From Clusia tigrina (Eukaryota; Arthropoda; Insecta; Diptera; Clusiidae): 64,000 bases of DNA. The notes under the pieces were generated by a model. It was not told where the DNA came from, made no database searches, and saw only the letters and a list, made by a program, of their open reading frames with translations. A program made the position numbers and the translations under genes. The stretch is taken from NCBI GenBank assembly GCA_920105625.2, contig OV050033.1, positions 16,512,001 through 16,576,000 of the forward strand, written 5' to 3'. Below, piece by piece: positions 24,706 through 36,888 of the stretch (position 1 is its first letter; every line of letters starts with the position of its first letter).

Positions 24706-27559
24706 TGTGTCACTTGCCATATTAGTCCACGATTGATTTTGAACCATCAGAATAAATGTGAAACGGATATGCAATCAGATTCCTCTCCTCTTAAAATCCT
24801 GTCAGTCTCTGTGTCGCCCTTTCTTAGTTTTCCGTTTACTACGCAATCATTTTCATAGAATCTTTAACGCAATATTCAAGTTTTACTTTGTAATTGTTCA
24901 TTTTATTGATTGATTGCCTACATATACGATAATCCTTTACTTACGTTCGTCCTTGTTATTTATATTACCTGATTCTTATAACTGTGGTCATAGATTTTTC
25001 GTTACTTCTTTTCTACATATTGGCAGGAAGACTCACGCACGCCGCTCTCCAATTAAATTCACTTTCTGAATTACTTCAAATTAAAGTTCCCAATTGAACG
25101 TGCTCCTGGCATATATCAGGGTAATATTATTAAAATCTTGTTTGCAACAATTACAGCTGGTTGTGCAACAAGCGTATAAAGCTTCCTCGAAAACAATGCT
25201 CAATAACAGCCAATATCGGCTCATTAATAATTGCTGGCGGCAGCAGCGGCAACAAACAGCAGGATGCGACAATATTGCATCATATTTTTTAAAGCTATGG
25301 CAACAACAGCAACACTACATACAACAACTGCAGGACTACTACTACAACAACAATCAGTGCGCGCAATTACAACGAGCATGTTGTCATACTTTAACAGCAA
25401 TAATTACGTATAAATGTCGACACAGTTGAGCGCACAAAATGGCTGCCTGCGAGGTCGTACATCCTGCAAGCAACAAAATGGAAAGAACAAAAAAAGGACA
25501 CCAAATAAGGGACACAAAAAAGGTATGCAACCTGTAACGCTGGTGTATCTTTGCCAGCACCAGCAATAGCGGCAGTGGTAGCAGCAGCAGTGAAGGTTGC
25601 CACCAGGCTTACACAGTGCCTCGTTGCAGGCAGCGTCAACGCACGTATTCCTACGCTGAGCCCGTGGCCTCATGAATTATTTCTTAATGCAGCAATTTGC
25701 AGCAATACAATTGCTGCCGCTCAACTTGCGTGAATGTGCATGGGTGTGTGCATGAGTGTGGGCGCAATTGTTGCACGCCTTCCCATTCGGCGGAGTATCA
25801 TTGCAATGAGCACTGGCAGCCGCGCTCGAAATATGCTTAATGTGCATTTGGGTCTTAATCGAATTTACAATCTGAGCATTATGGCCAGTGTACTAATTTG
25901 TAACGAACCCCCCACAACACACACTCCCACCTACACATGCACACGCAGGACATTTCGTAACTGAGCGCACAAAATGGCATGAGTAGCAGGCAATATTGTT
26001 GGTGCTGCCAGAGCGAATGTCCACTTTCAGCTTTTGCCAATCATGTCCATTTCGAATACTTTCAGGTCTCGTTTTTGCTGCTGCATTTCTGTTGTATCAG
26101 TCAGTCAGTCAGTCGGTGAGGCATGCAGTCAGCCATTTATGCTTTATCCTGATCAAATTGCAGTTGCTTCTACAATACTCGCATAACTTAATTTGCAAGT
26201 CAAGCATTCTTCATTTGACAAACAATAACAAGCATTCTTTTTATGTAGTTTATTCCTTTCTGCATTTAGCATTTAGCATTTTGCATATTGCACGCATATC
26301 CTAACCATAGAAAAAAGGATCAATTGTGGCAAAGCGAATTGCATACGAATGTGGTGCCCTGCAAAAATGACAATGTAATCCAGGATTTGCATTTTATCGA
26401 AATGCGGAATGCGAAATGCGGAGTGCGACGCTCGCTCTCGTCTGCCATGATGTGTAATTGTGAGCGTGTTGGGTGCGCCAGTCGCTGTGGTGTCTTGTAC
26501 GCTTTCCCAGCACCTCTGACTAGGACTATTTGTTATGCAACGCCAGTGCGCCTTCTGAGAGTGTGTGCTGGCATGTGGTCTGTCCGTGAGTGAGTCATGC
26601 AGCTCATTCATTTTACATAAACTAAATGCGTCTTGCGTTACGAATTGAAATTGCTGCAAAAGGATGAAGCAGCAACACCAACATCAACATCACACAAACA
26701 TTGCCACCAGCACAAGGACAAAAGTGAGAGAAAAGTACGCATTTTGAAAAACGAATCCTGGTGTCATGTTATGGAGTGTTTGCTAATGTCCTTGATGTTG
26801 ACATTTGTAGTCAAATGGCGGTAAAAATGGGAATATTATGGAAATTGCCATAGTTGTGGAGAGCATGATCAAAATTTATAACAGTTAGACGCGTATCGGA
26901 AAGAGAGGAGCAGCCAAAGGATTCACCATAGCTAAGTAGTGCAGAGGTATTGAAATGCCACACAACTATCCTGAGAAATTGATGGCAGGAAAGAGAAAAG
27001 CAGCCCCCTCCCAACTTTTTATTACATTTTTCCACCTTAAAGCTATTTATCTCGTTTTCAATTTCACCTTCCAAACAGGCAAACATGCAGTAAAATGTAG
27101 CAACAACAACAAGCAACACTGCGAGCAGCAGTAGCAGCAGCAACAAAATACATGCCTCAACACAAACGCGCGTCAAAGCTGTAGCGTAACACATAATATT
27201 ACCGCACAAAGTATGCGATTTGTAAAGTACGTGCAACTTGTGTCAAAAAAGCTAAACACATACAAATCTAATGCGCCGTACACTTATACACGTGTATACT
27301 CACACTCACACACAGGCACACACTCAAACACACATTCATATATATGCGTTTGGAACCCAGCAGTGAGAGGGAGCATCAGTCAAGTCAGTGGCTTAGGTGA
27401 GGAACTGATATGTCGGGCCAGAAGAAATCAATACCTATGTTGCTGACAAGTCGGGGATGTTGCTATCTTCAGAAAAATGATGATTAAAATAAAGTTCAGA
27501 AGAAAAACAGGTCATGAAAAACGAATCGATTCATCTGTGTAATAACACATTCATCATAA
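24706..27559. other. Non-coding stretch with opa-type CAA/CAG runs
   Basis: CAACAG/CAGCAA-rich sequence at 25130-25380 keeps a Gln-rich frame of about 110 codons open (25094-25429). Such opa runs occur in fly exons but equally in introns. No splice sites or conserved motif support a gene. Further CAG runs lie at 25570-25595 and 27115-27145. Confidence 0.6.
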
Positions 27560-27640
27560 CACATTCATCCTGCCAAGAACATGGTCTCAAATTGCTTCTT
27601 TCTAAATGTTTTCCCTTCAAGTCGAAGTCAATGAAAATCC
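27560..27640 (+). mobile_element. SINE-like repeat, tail fragment
   Basis: CCTGCC, ATGGTCTCAAATTGCTTCTT, TCTAAATG and TTCAAGTCGAAG occur in the same order as in the tails at 42.9-43.3 kb and 23.3 kb. No tRNA-like head is seen. Confidence 0.45.
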
Positions 27641-27829
27641 ACTCAAATCGATAGATAATGTCTGTATTATTCGCAATTTATCTGTTCAATTGAAAACTTT
27701 TTCACCTATGCTGGAATTTAATACGCGTGAGATCAGGAAAATTCGATCCTCCAAGTTGAAACATTCGGAAATTATATCCAAATATCAAATCAAAATCTCA
27801 AAGGACACACCAAAAACTATGAGAGTGAG

Positions 27830-28180
27830 AAAACCACAAAAATCAGGCATACAAAATTTCGAAAAAATACTGTGACGAAATAGCCATTTCGTAATTAGTG
27901 TGGGAGTATCAAAATAGTTGAAATTAAGATTTAAAAATTTTGGAAAAATATTTGTGACGAAATGGCCATTTCAGTAAAAATGATACGAGAGTGAGAGATC
28001 AATAAAGAGAAAAGTTTAATTATTAAAAATAGAAATTGAAACGAAAGAGCAATTTTATTAACCATGATTTGAGAACAGTAGAAAGAAAAGTTTAATTATT
28101 TAAAAAAAATATTCTAACGAAATAGCCATTTCATTGAACACAATATGAGGACAATAGCAAAGGCGTTTAGATTTTACTCC
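27830..28180. repeat. Degenerate tandem repeat of about 82 bp with a palindromic centre
   Basis: GAAATRGCCATTTC or its relic lies at 27877, 27959, 28043 (degraded) and 28119, spaced 82, 84 and 76 bp. AAAAGTTTAATTATT and similar A/T blocks also recur between them. GAAATGGCCATTTC at 27959 is a perfect 14-bp palindrome; two others differ by one base. Confidence 0.7.
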
Positions 28181-28262
28181 GTAAGGGTTTAGACATTACT
28201 AAGTAATTAGTGGGAAGATATTCGCATATAAATAAAAGGTAATGAATTGTAGAATATAAAGA

Positions 28263-28390
28263 GGAGGTCATAAATAGCAGTCGTAAATAGGAGGTCATAT
28301 ATAGCAGGTCATAAATAGGAGGTCATAAATAACAGGTCATAAATAGGAGGTCATAAATAACATATCCTACATAAGAGGACATAAATACCA
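28263..28390. repeat. Array of 14-bp AGGTCATAAATAGG units
   Basis: About nine units of AGGTCATAAATAGG/AGGTCATAAATAAC, decaying at the right edge. It lies between the 82-bp repeat and the LINE reverse-transcriptase fragment. Confidence 0.88.
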
Positions 28391-28477
28391 CGATATATAC
28401 AGTAAGTATGAACCGAAGGTCATGAGTAAGAGCTCATAAACAAAAGACAATTTGTCATGTACAGCAGATCATGAACG

Positions 28478-28815
28478 ATCGCTTTCCCGCAGCAACATAG
28501 CACGATAGCACAAGTTCATCGCATCGTCACTATTAGGAGGAAATCCTTTGAAAATATGGAATATTGCCTGGCAGCGTTCTTAGATATAACTCAGGCATTA
28601 ATAAAGTACGACAGGAAGGACTGTTGAACATACATCAAACACTAGTGCCTGAAAACTTCCATTGGCAGCTCTTTGTGTCAGAGGAAATTTGTGGTATATA
28701 CTAAAGGATTTTCTTCAATCTTACGAGATATCCATGCCAGAGTTTCAGAAGGAAGAGTCTTGGGACTATTACTCTATTCGCTCTATACCATATTATTATT
28801 CTATATTGCCTTGTC
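28478..28815 (+). pseudogene. LINE reverse-transcriptase fragment (jockey type)
   Basis: A stretch of a non-LTR reverse transcriptase. QQHSTIAQVHRIV (from about 28488) and EYCLAAFLDITQA (from about 28560) are the fingers/palm region with the first catalytic Asp in FLDI. After stops, QRKFVVYTKGFSSILRDIHA and then VSEGRVLGLLLYSLYT (about 28735-28790) match the motif written GVPQGSVLGPLLY in intact elements. Frame shifts and stops occur after the FLDI motif, and the YxDD box is missing because homology ends near 28815. It does not overlap in domain content with the LINE relics at 4.8 or 57 kb, so it cannot be assigned to their family. Confidence 0.8.
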
Positions 28816-31229
28816 TCTGGAATATGACTACACTCCCTTTGGGGGGTATGAAAAAACATGCTTCAAATATTATACTGTAAAATCTGTCACGAGTAAATAT
28901 GAAAGAATTTGTATTTAAGCGACCGTTCGACCACGGATCTTGAGTCTCTTCACCGTACTCAGTGGCACTGTTAACATCTCTTTGCTTTCCCAATTTTTCT
29001 GCAGGGTACTGGGAACATTTAGAACTCGCACACAGTACTGGGAGCGCAACACATTTAACTTTTCCACAAATCCTGCTACTTATGCATTTCTTCTTTTACT
29101 TCAACTTCAACTATTTTTCTATGTCTTCGGCGAAACGCATTTAAATTTGTTGCACGTCGCAAAATGTGGGAGAAAAAGCGTTGGTTAGGAAGTAGCAACG
29201 TACTTTGGCTGTTAGTTAGGGACACACACACACGCACATACGCACACATGTACATATACTAACATGTCGACACACATGCACACAAATGAGTAAAACATTT
29301 GGGGCACGTAGTCAAGTTAAGTCGCCGTTGTTGGAGCCCAGCAAGCGGCAACTACCGTACAAGTAAAAGTTGAATGGACGCTGGTATGTGTTGTGACACA
29401 TGCAAATAGCGTTGAATTATTGCTCAACTGCACACTGACACACACATACACATACATGCTGGTACCTTTGTGTGTGGCTGTGTGTGTTTATGCTCTGCTG
29501 CATGTTTGTGTTTAAGTCTAGCATAAACGTGTTGGCTTAAGAAATTATACATTTTATTTATTATTATTTAAGAGTTTTTAATTGTGAATGCACGTACACT
29601 TTGCACAGTGGGGCGTATGAGCGATATTAATTTGTGTGCAGCAATTAAAAATGCTGTATACGTGGCGAACTTTATTCTTTTATAATTGATTTAAATTATT
29701 TAAATTGTATGAAGGCAAATCTTTTGTACACAACGTGATTGCGTGGCGCCAGAAACTCCATGGCAGAACACCGTTGACCTTTAATCCGGGAAGTTTTTTG
29801 GCGTCCCACTTTTTTGTGCGTCGACAGTTTGCAGGCAAGATTCAAATGAAGCGCAATCATATAAGCAAATACAGAAAAACGGGATTAATACGCGGAATAT
29901 GAAAAAGGGCATTTCGCCGACAGTCCTTGCATCAATGCGAATGGAATTTATTTATTATTGTTATGGAAAAATAAATGCGCCAATATTTATGTGGGCTCTC
30001 TCCCTTTTTTATGAAATACATTTTAATGCCCGCGTGAGTGGAAATTTTATTTTCATGTTTGCTTAAAGTCAACACATAAAAACTAAAAGTAGGCAGAGCG
30101 CAAGTATGGGAAACACATCCGTAAGTGCTGCGTGGATTCTTGCGTGTTTTTGCCGCACTTAATTTCAAGGACCCGCTTACGAAACTTCGTAATAAGCGAA
30201 TGTAGCCGTTTCATTCCCGCTTGGCATCTGAATGGATGGGGAAGGATTTGTTTTTCCTTGGCCAAAGTCAACATTTTCAATTTACTCCTTCTACACTTTC
30301 ATTACCGTGGTGTTGGGGGGAGTGCGAGTGATATTTTAGCATAGACATTACACGTGCCTCAATGCCATGGAAATATTTTGAAATTATTCATGGAACAGTC
30401 CGCATCCGTATTTGTTTTATTTCCCTGTTTGTTATTGTTTCATTTGCACACTTTTTATGCCTTTCGTTAATATTTTCTGGGTATTTATGCAACAAAACGA
30501 TTCCGTTGTATAAACTGCCGGGTTTGTGCATGCCCAGCTCTGCAAAAACGCTCGTAACACCTCCCAAAGCCGAGCAGCAGAGCAGAGAGCAGAGCAACGC
30601 CCACGCACACAATTAATTTAAGCGATATTTAACCCACACAGTCGAAATGGAATTTTGATGATGTTGTAAGCTGCGGCAGCGGATTAAGAAAACAGTTCAA
30701 CGAAAGCTTTTTGCATACTCGTCGGTACGCGCAATATTTTCTCTTTTTGCAGGGTTTTATTTGTCATGGATTTTACGGTTGGATTTATGGTCGCTCGTAT
30801 ATTCCACCAGGATAGCAGAGTGTATACCCAAAATTCAATCTTAATTAGGTGTGGGGAAAAGTCCATAAAAGCCGATGTAGTACAATTGAATTGAATGAAA
30901 CAAAACAAAGGAGTGATATAAAATCATGACAAGAATATTCGTGTAGCATATATTTGACAGCGATCGATGTTTAAAGGATAAAGGGATGAAGCCATTCGTG
31001 AGTAGGCATTTTGTGCTTGTATGGAGAGTAGCCCCAGTTAGGATGTGATGCAATTTCCGCTAAACTTGTAACTGAATGTATGTACTCAATTGAGCAATTG
31101 AAGAACTGTATCATAAGTTCCTATTGCAAGGCAATTTAAATTGTGCAAAGGAATGAGGATTTGCAGAGAACTTGATGGTCACATTGAAATGATTACATAA
31201 GAAAAAAGAGAGTGGTGTAAATTCCACAA
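28816..31229. other. Non-coding stretch, no gene seen
   Basis: CA/TG-rich at 29220-29500. The remainder shows no ORF with recognisable content and no array. Confidence 0.6.
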
Positions 31230-32790
31230 AGCATTTTGATCTACTCTGCTTTGTGTATGTATTAACACTGAGAGATTTGATGCAGCGTGTGCTTAAGATT
31301 CTCTCCAAATGGGCTACGGGCTGCGGGTTGAGGGTTAGTCCAACCAAGACAAAGCTTGTAATTTTCAATAGGAAAACATACAATACCTCCTCTGATCCTT
31401 GCAAACTTATGGGGTGGATATCAATAGTGTAGAAAAAGCCAGGTATCTGGCGTTCACCGTGGACAGGATGTTGAACTGGAATGCTAATATAAACGACCGC
31501 ATTCTAAAAGCTCAGACAGACCTTTACTCTTGCAAAGAGTCATAGGGAAAAAATTAGGCTTACAACCAAATCAAGCTAATTTCTTATATAGCACTGTACC
31601 ACAAATCCTTTTAATGCGTTAGTTGTATGGTAGAGGGTCCTAAGCAAGTTTAGCTACAATAGGATATTGGTGAAGATACAGAGATCAGTTGAGGTTCTTA
31701 CAAGTGGCGACATTAGAATGACTCCAATGGCAGGTCAAGCTTAATCTGCTTTGGGGCGAAAGGACGGTTGTAAATTAAGCTGTTAGACTGAAAGCTATGA
31801 ACCACTGGGATGCAAGGGATATAGGACATGGGTCGATTTTACGACGTTTTGTGGGCATTCCTGCCTTTTTTTACGAAGCCGCACCTTGCTATGCATTCAG
31901 TAGGAGCTGTTGAATCTCAGTTCCCTCTAGGGATGAATGAAAGGACAGAACCGTCCCATAAGGAAAAGAGATACATACATATTTACACAGAGGAAGCACT
32001 GTCTTGGATCAAGAAGAAGAAGAATAAGAAGAAGAAGAAGAAGAATATATCTGGACAATATATCTGCCTTCTATCTGCCAGCCAAGTGGCCTTGTGCTCC
32101 CTGATTTCGGCTATGATCAGATCAAAAGCGGTTAAAAGCTTCCGGTAATCTATAGACAATATAGCTAAGGAGACTCGTCTTCATCTGAGGTGGGTTCCCA
32201 CCACAGGGATATTCCAGGGAACTGAAAGCGAATGAACTCGCTGGAGATGGCACTACGATACCGATTCAACCAAGGTGAAACCTCGGTATTTAGATAGCTA
32301 CTTGTAAGCTTCAAATATACACAACATTCCTCGACATAGGTGCTGGTCTGAAGGAGCAAGATGCAAATGAGCTACACAATTCTGTCCTGAAATAAGTGTT
32401 TAGCACTCGAAAGATCTACAATCCTTAAGTAGGCAAAATATAGGTACCGTCATAATCATAGTAATGGTGCACTGGACTCTGGGTACCCATGGTAGGAGAT
32501 TAGGAAACATATCAAAGACTTTTGCAGAAATTGTATGGATGAGGTGAAGCAAGATTCCATCAAACCTCTGATTTGCATGTGTCCAGTACTGTCCGAAAGG
32601 AAACACTTTCCTGGGCGACTACTTTCTGGAATCTCTGGGGAAAAATATCGTATACAAAAATAGGCAACCTCAATGACTTTATCAAAAGGTTAAAATGGCT
32701 GCACTTATGGGAAATGGAATGGGACTTGTATCTCCAGCGGGTTTCACAAAGGCCAAAGGGCAAAAGTGTGCTTTTTGGCAGCCACTCAAC
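31230..32790 (+). pseudogene. Decayed LINE: reverse transcriptase C-part, RNase H and zinc knuckle
   Basis: A relic of a jockey-superfamily non-LTR retrotransposon, readable only in pieces across frames. At 31275-31395: LMQRVLKILSKWATGCG and RVSPTKTKLVIFNRK, the part following the catalytic YxDD box. At 31400-31560: EKARYLAFTVDRMLNWN and KAQTDLYSCK (thumb region). Around 31650-31850: RILVKIQRSVE, KAMNHWDARDIG. Around 32190-32270: RWVP then KANELAGDGT, the end of an RNase H domain. At 32470-32630: LGTHGRRLGNI, then CRNCMDE and ICMCPVLSERK, the C-terminal zinc knuckle. At least three frameshifts and several stops are needed to connect these. An AAG run (32011-32044) lies inside it. The catalytic RT box is not found. 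The RNase H domain suggests a Loa- or I-like clade. Confidence 0.83.
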
Positions 32791-33769
32791 TTACTCTGCT
32801 TTATAATCTGTTGGCGTTCACATTCTAAGGAACCACTCTTTAAAACTCTCCATCCATGACTCTATAAGTCAGATTCCGTTAAATATATCAGTTTCGATGT
32901 TTAATCGCTAGACGATGATCCTTCTTCTACAATAATCCTTCTTCTACGAAGCTGACTTCTACTGAGGGTCTAGAATGACGAGGACCTTCTTAGTGGAACA
33001 TTGAATCATTGATTATTCAACTAGTAGAGAGGAGTTTTGGATGGGAAGGATGCCAATTCTGTACTTAGCTTAGTACATTCGAATTGAACCCACATTTGTT
33101 GCAGTCACTCAAAGCGCTGAGAATCATCGAGTAATCCTCCATCCTGTTCCCAGTGAAATAAATAAACAAAATAGTTGGTCAGCTCTGACATAAATGTTCG
33201 CAGGATTCCTGGAGATCACTTGTTTGTCTCTAAGATCCTGTTATATTGCGGTCAAAGTTCTTTGGAGGTGATATTGCTCCGTCACACGTGGGTTAACTCC
33301 CATTTTCTGATCTAAATGTAGGAGTGTGTTCAACTACCACAGTTCAAATACAATCTTTGCAATAAACTTCGTTTGAATTTGCAGCTGGATTAAGTTTCCA
33401 TTACTATTTGGAACCGAGCAGATCTGTATTTAGAAATGGCATTTTATTGATCGGTTGACTCCATGTTATACAGATAATCATGTTCATATATGCTAGATAA
33501 CTGCTACGAAGGACTCACTTGAATACTGCTGAAGTCCTCATAGAAAATTCTGCTAACTGGGGAGTGTTTATGTGTAGTGCTGCGTAATGCAATAATTGCT
33601 TATAAATTATTTCGTTTTATGCAAATTCAAGGACACATACGCACCCATCCGCACGTACACTGGGCTTGCATAGCTCACAAATGCTGCAAATTCAGGCTTC
33701 TCGAATCGCCGAAAATTGCTTTTATGCTGCTGATTCTGCTTCTACATTCGCCTTCGATTTCACTTTCGC

Positions 33770-33862
33770 CTAACACACACACACACATACACACACACAC
33801 ATACATACATACATACAACACATTCACACACATACATACACTCAAACACACATAGACACACC
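33770..33862. repeat. CA/CATA microsatellite
   Basis: (CA)n passes into (CATA)n and back to interrupted CA. It lies in a CA-rich block also containing CAA and TTG runs (34140-34240). Confidence 0.93.
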
Positions 33863-34949
33863 GCCTGTGCCCCTCTGCGTATATAAACGCATTAATTTTT
33901 CATATTTTTATGGCAAATGGCTTTGTGGGCCATTATCGTGTTGTTGTTGGCCTATAAATTTACTGACTGCTTAAAGCGTTTTGTGTGCGCGACTGCTTGT
34001 TTCTTTGTGGGGGTGCGTGAGTGCGTGAGTGGCCCAAAAAGTCGATTATTGTCATTAGCCTACAATTATGTTGGCCATCAACGTCAGATGCTGCTGAAAT
34101 TGCCTTGCTATGGTTACGGCTGCGGTTGCTCCATTCGCCGCTGTTGTCATCGTTGTTGTCACCGTTGCTGTTGTTGTTGCTGCCACTCTTACTGTGGGTG
34201 TTTTTATTATTGTTGTTGTTGTTGCAGTTGCTGTGGCTATAGCATGTTTGTCCTGAGCAGAATGGGAGCAGCACCTTGAAGGTCGCACTTAATGGGAAAA
34301 TATGGCACAGTGTACATTTTGGTTGATTGAGCAAAATATTAAATGTGTTGTCGCATTTTTTAGGCGTCCTTTGTTTTACCACAATTCTGGTGAGAAAATT
34401 GCCATGGTCTGTTGATGGTTTTTCGCAGGACGTGCTGCATACCAATTATTGTAGTGTAATGCTATCGAAATACACTTGGATGATGATATGGGATATTCAT
34501 CCGTTTTACTTGAAATTTTAAGTTTTCATAATCAGGCGCAATTATCACTCAATCCATCATTGTCAGGAGACGCGGGGTCGTAGTTCTCATTTACCGCTTC
34601 GGTGCAAACAAATTAAGATGAATTAAGACACTACGCAGTGCTAAGCAAACAGTTTCACGTATTATCCTTTATCAATTTAACCCTATTAGCACACTACAAA
34701 TGAGCTGAAATTAGCATATGTCAATATTTGTCATAGTGGCAGAATTATCGCAGACATCCCATCGGGGGTTCAGATACGCATTTGGCAGGCGCTTTGCCCC
34801 GCCAGCAACAACACCAAAAATATTGAAAGTCTTTTGCCTCCTGCCATTTCTTGCAGCTGTTTACAACGCCAAAAGTTCAAATGTGCAAAGCAATTGTGCT
34901 GCCGATATGTGGCAACAAACGGAACGAGCCTTGACTACTACGTGTGTGT

Positions 34950-34998
34950 AGTGGTGGGTGTGTGGATGGTGGGTGTGTGGATGGTGGGTGTGTGTGTG
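34950..34998. repeat. 15-bp GGTGGGTGTGTGGAT repeat running into TG
   Basis: Three copies of the 15-mer followed by (TG)n. Confidence 0.85.
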
Positions 34999-35914
34999 TG
35001 GTGGTAGTGCGTATGGGTAGCTGTGTATTTATGTGTGCAGGTTGTATGCAAGACACATGTATAAGTGTTGGCATATTTAATGAAATTCCATTACGCTCCT
35101 GGGCACAAAAGTTTCCACTCCTACACTTGCGCACACGCATACACATGCACTCACACTAACGCAAGCTCAGAGATCTTGTGAAAAGTTTTAAATTAAAGCC
35201 AACAACATTGCTAATTGCAAGTAGAAACATACACACTCACACTGAATAGACACACGTAAACACGCCCACCAACGCAGACAAATATTCAAGCGGAAAAGAG
35301 TAAATTTATAAACACACACGCAGCAATAGGAACGAGTGAGTGAGTGTGTGTCTGTGCCGGTGCTGATTGTGCCTTCCGTCTTGATTAGTTGTTGCGGATT
35401 CTTTCAGCATCGGCAGCAGCAGCACCGGCAAAGCGGCAGAGGCGGTAGCAAAGTTCAAACTGGCTGGCAGGCAAATGTTGTACACGTAGGTACACTTAAT
35501 TGGAACGCCAGAAATCAGCGGCAAAACTGCACAACAATGAAGAAATTTCATTAAAGTTGCGTAAGGAGCATTTCCAAGTGCAGTGAATATGCAGTTGTTC
35601 AATGTGGCCTTTCATTCACAAAGGAAGTTGCTGCTTTAAGTCGAATCAATTAGATTTGTGCACTAATATACGGGATCACTTGTTTCAAGCTGCCAGCAGG
35701 AGTGCATTTTTATCCTAATTGCAGCTGGGGATTTAACAGAGGGGTTGAGTCAATACAGAGAGGACTTCATAGCTAGTCTCCCTTGGCCTTTGACTGATTT
35801 TGAGGTAGCTTTTTGAGAGTCTGCCTCTTTATTTATGGGGACTTAGAGATGAAAATCATTTAGCTGAATATTTTAGCTGACGCTATGACGTGGCATCCTT
35901 TCACAGTAAGAAAA

Positions 35915-36888
35915 TCTATATATATAAAAGAAAGGTTCAATGTTTTCGAGTTCTATGCACACAAAAACTACTGTACCGATTAGCCTGAAATTTTCACAGA
36001 ATGTTCTTCAATATTGGAGGAATGTTTCTGTGTCTGTTTTAAATCAATTCGTTAATATTTTATTAATTAATTTTAAGTTTGTTTAAACTATTGAACATTG
36101 CCTTAGTGTGTGTTTATAGAGACATGTACATGTGAATTTTAACATTTTCTTAGTGTATGCTTATAATAGAGCCATGTACATGTGAATGTGAGATCAAGCA
36201 ACTATGAGATTGAGAGCATTTGGCATGGTGATTTTTTTGATGCTCTCTCTCACACACACTTCATTATATTCTGCATAAAGAGTGTTGTGTTAAGGGAAGG
36301 GGCTTTAAAGCTAATTGTTTGCAAGCGGGTTGGGGCGTTCGGGTGTTTTACTGTTGTTGTTATTGTTGATACATTGACGTCTAGAGTGATGTATGTATGT
36401 AAAGTAGTTCTTATGAAAATTGTTTCTTTTTAAAAGATAGCAGAGCACAGACCTTATGTTGAATAAGACACTTAACATGTGAGACAAACATTAACATTTT
36501 AATGTTAAATTTGAAAATAATAAAGTTAGACATTTCTGAAAGAACATGCAATGAACATATAGCATAGACACCAACCAATTAAGCTACTACTACTGAAAGT
36601 TTAAATTGGTGTCAGGGGTGTTCAAAAACGGTTTCACTTAAGCTAAAGATTTGCAGACATGATTTAAGATTGGAATACATCCATGTATTGTGCAGCTGTT
36701 TCACATCGTTCACTTAAGATTTACGAATTAACAAATAAATTTTTACATTTTAAAAATAAAGTGAATTTAATCTTCCAAAATTGTGTACGTATAACTTTTG
36801 AAATAGTTTTGATTATTCTCGATTTAATATGTGAGAAATATTATATTAGGTTGTATAATAATTGCTGTGTGAAAATAACCGTATAAAA
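35915..36888 (+). promoter_or_regulatory. Helitron 5' terminus and leader
   Basis: The leader runs from the terminal TC to the first candidate ATG. It holds the conserved-looking left-end segment (35915-36000), an imperfect tandem duplication around 36100-36190 in which each copy carries a CATGTACATG palindrome (ACATGTACATGT at 36122-36133 and CATGTACATG at 36173-36182, 50 bp apart), and AT-rich sequence up to the ATG. The promoter should lie here, but I cannot single out a TATA box or initiator. Confidence 0.6.

Larger units (their letters stand above)
32791..35914. other. Non-coding stretch left of the Helitron
   Basis: Holds the CA/CATA run (33.8 kb), TTG/CTG runs (34140-34240) that create Asn/Thr-rich frames on the minus strand, and the 15-bp TG repeat (34.95 kb). 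I see no gene. Confidence 0.6.

Noticed and set aside
25094..25429. Gln-rich 111-codon frame
   Set aside because: CAA/CAG microsatellite sequence; overlapping frames are open too, and no exon borders or conserved domain are seen.
32455..32530. Second RNase H domain in the 31-33 kb LINE
   Set aside because: VHWTLGTHGRRLG first looked like the WVPGH box, but it aligns better with the post-RNase H LTGH...LG.HA segment before the zinc knuckle.
33960..34445. 161-codon Asn/Ser-rich minus-strand frame
   Set aside because: It is driven by TTG/CTG runs on the plus strand, and no domain is present.
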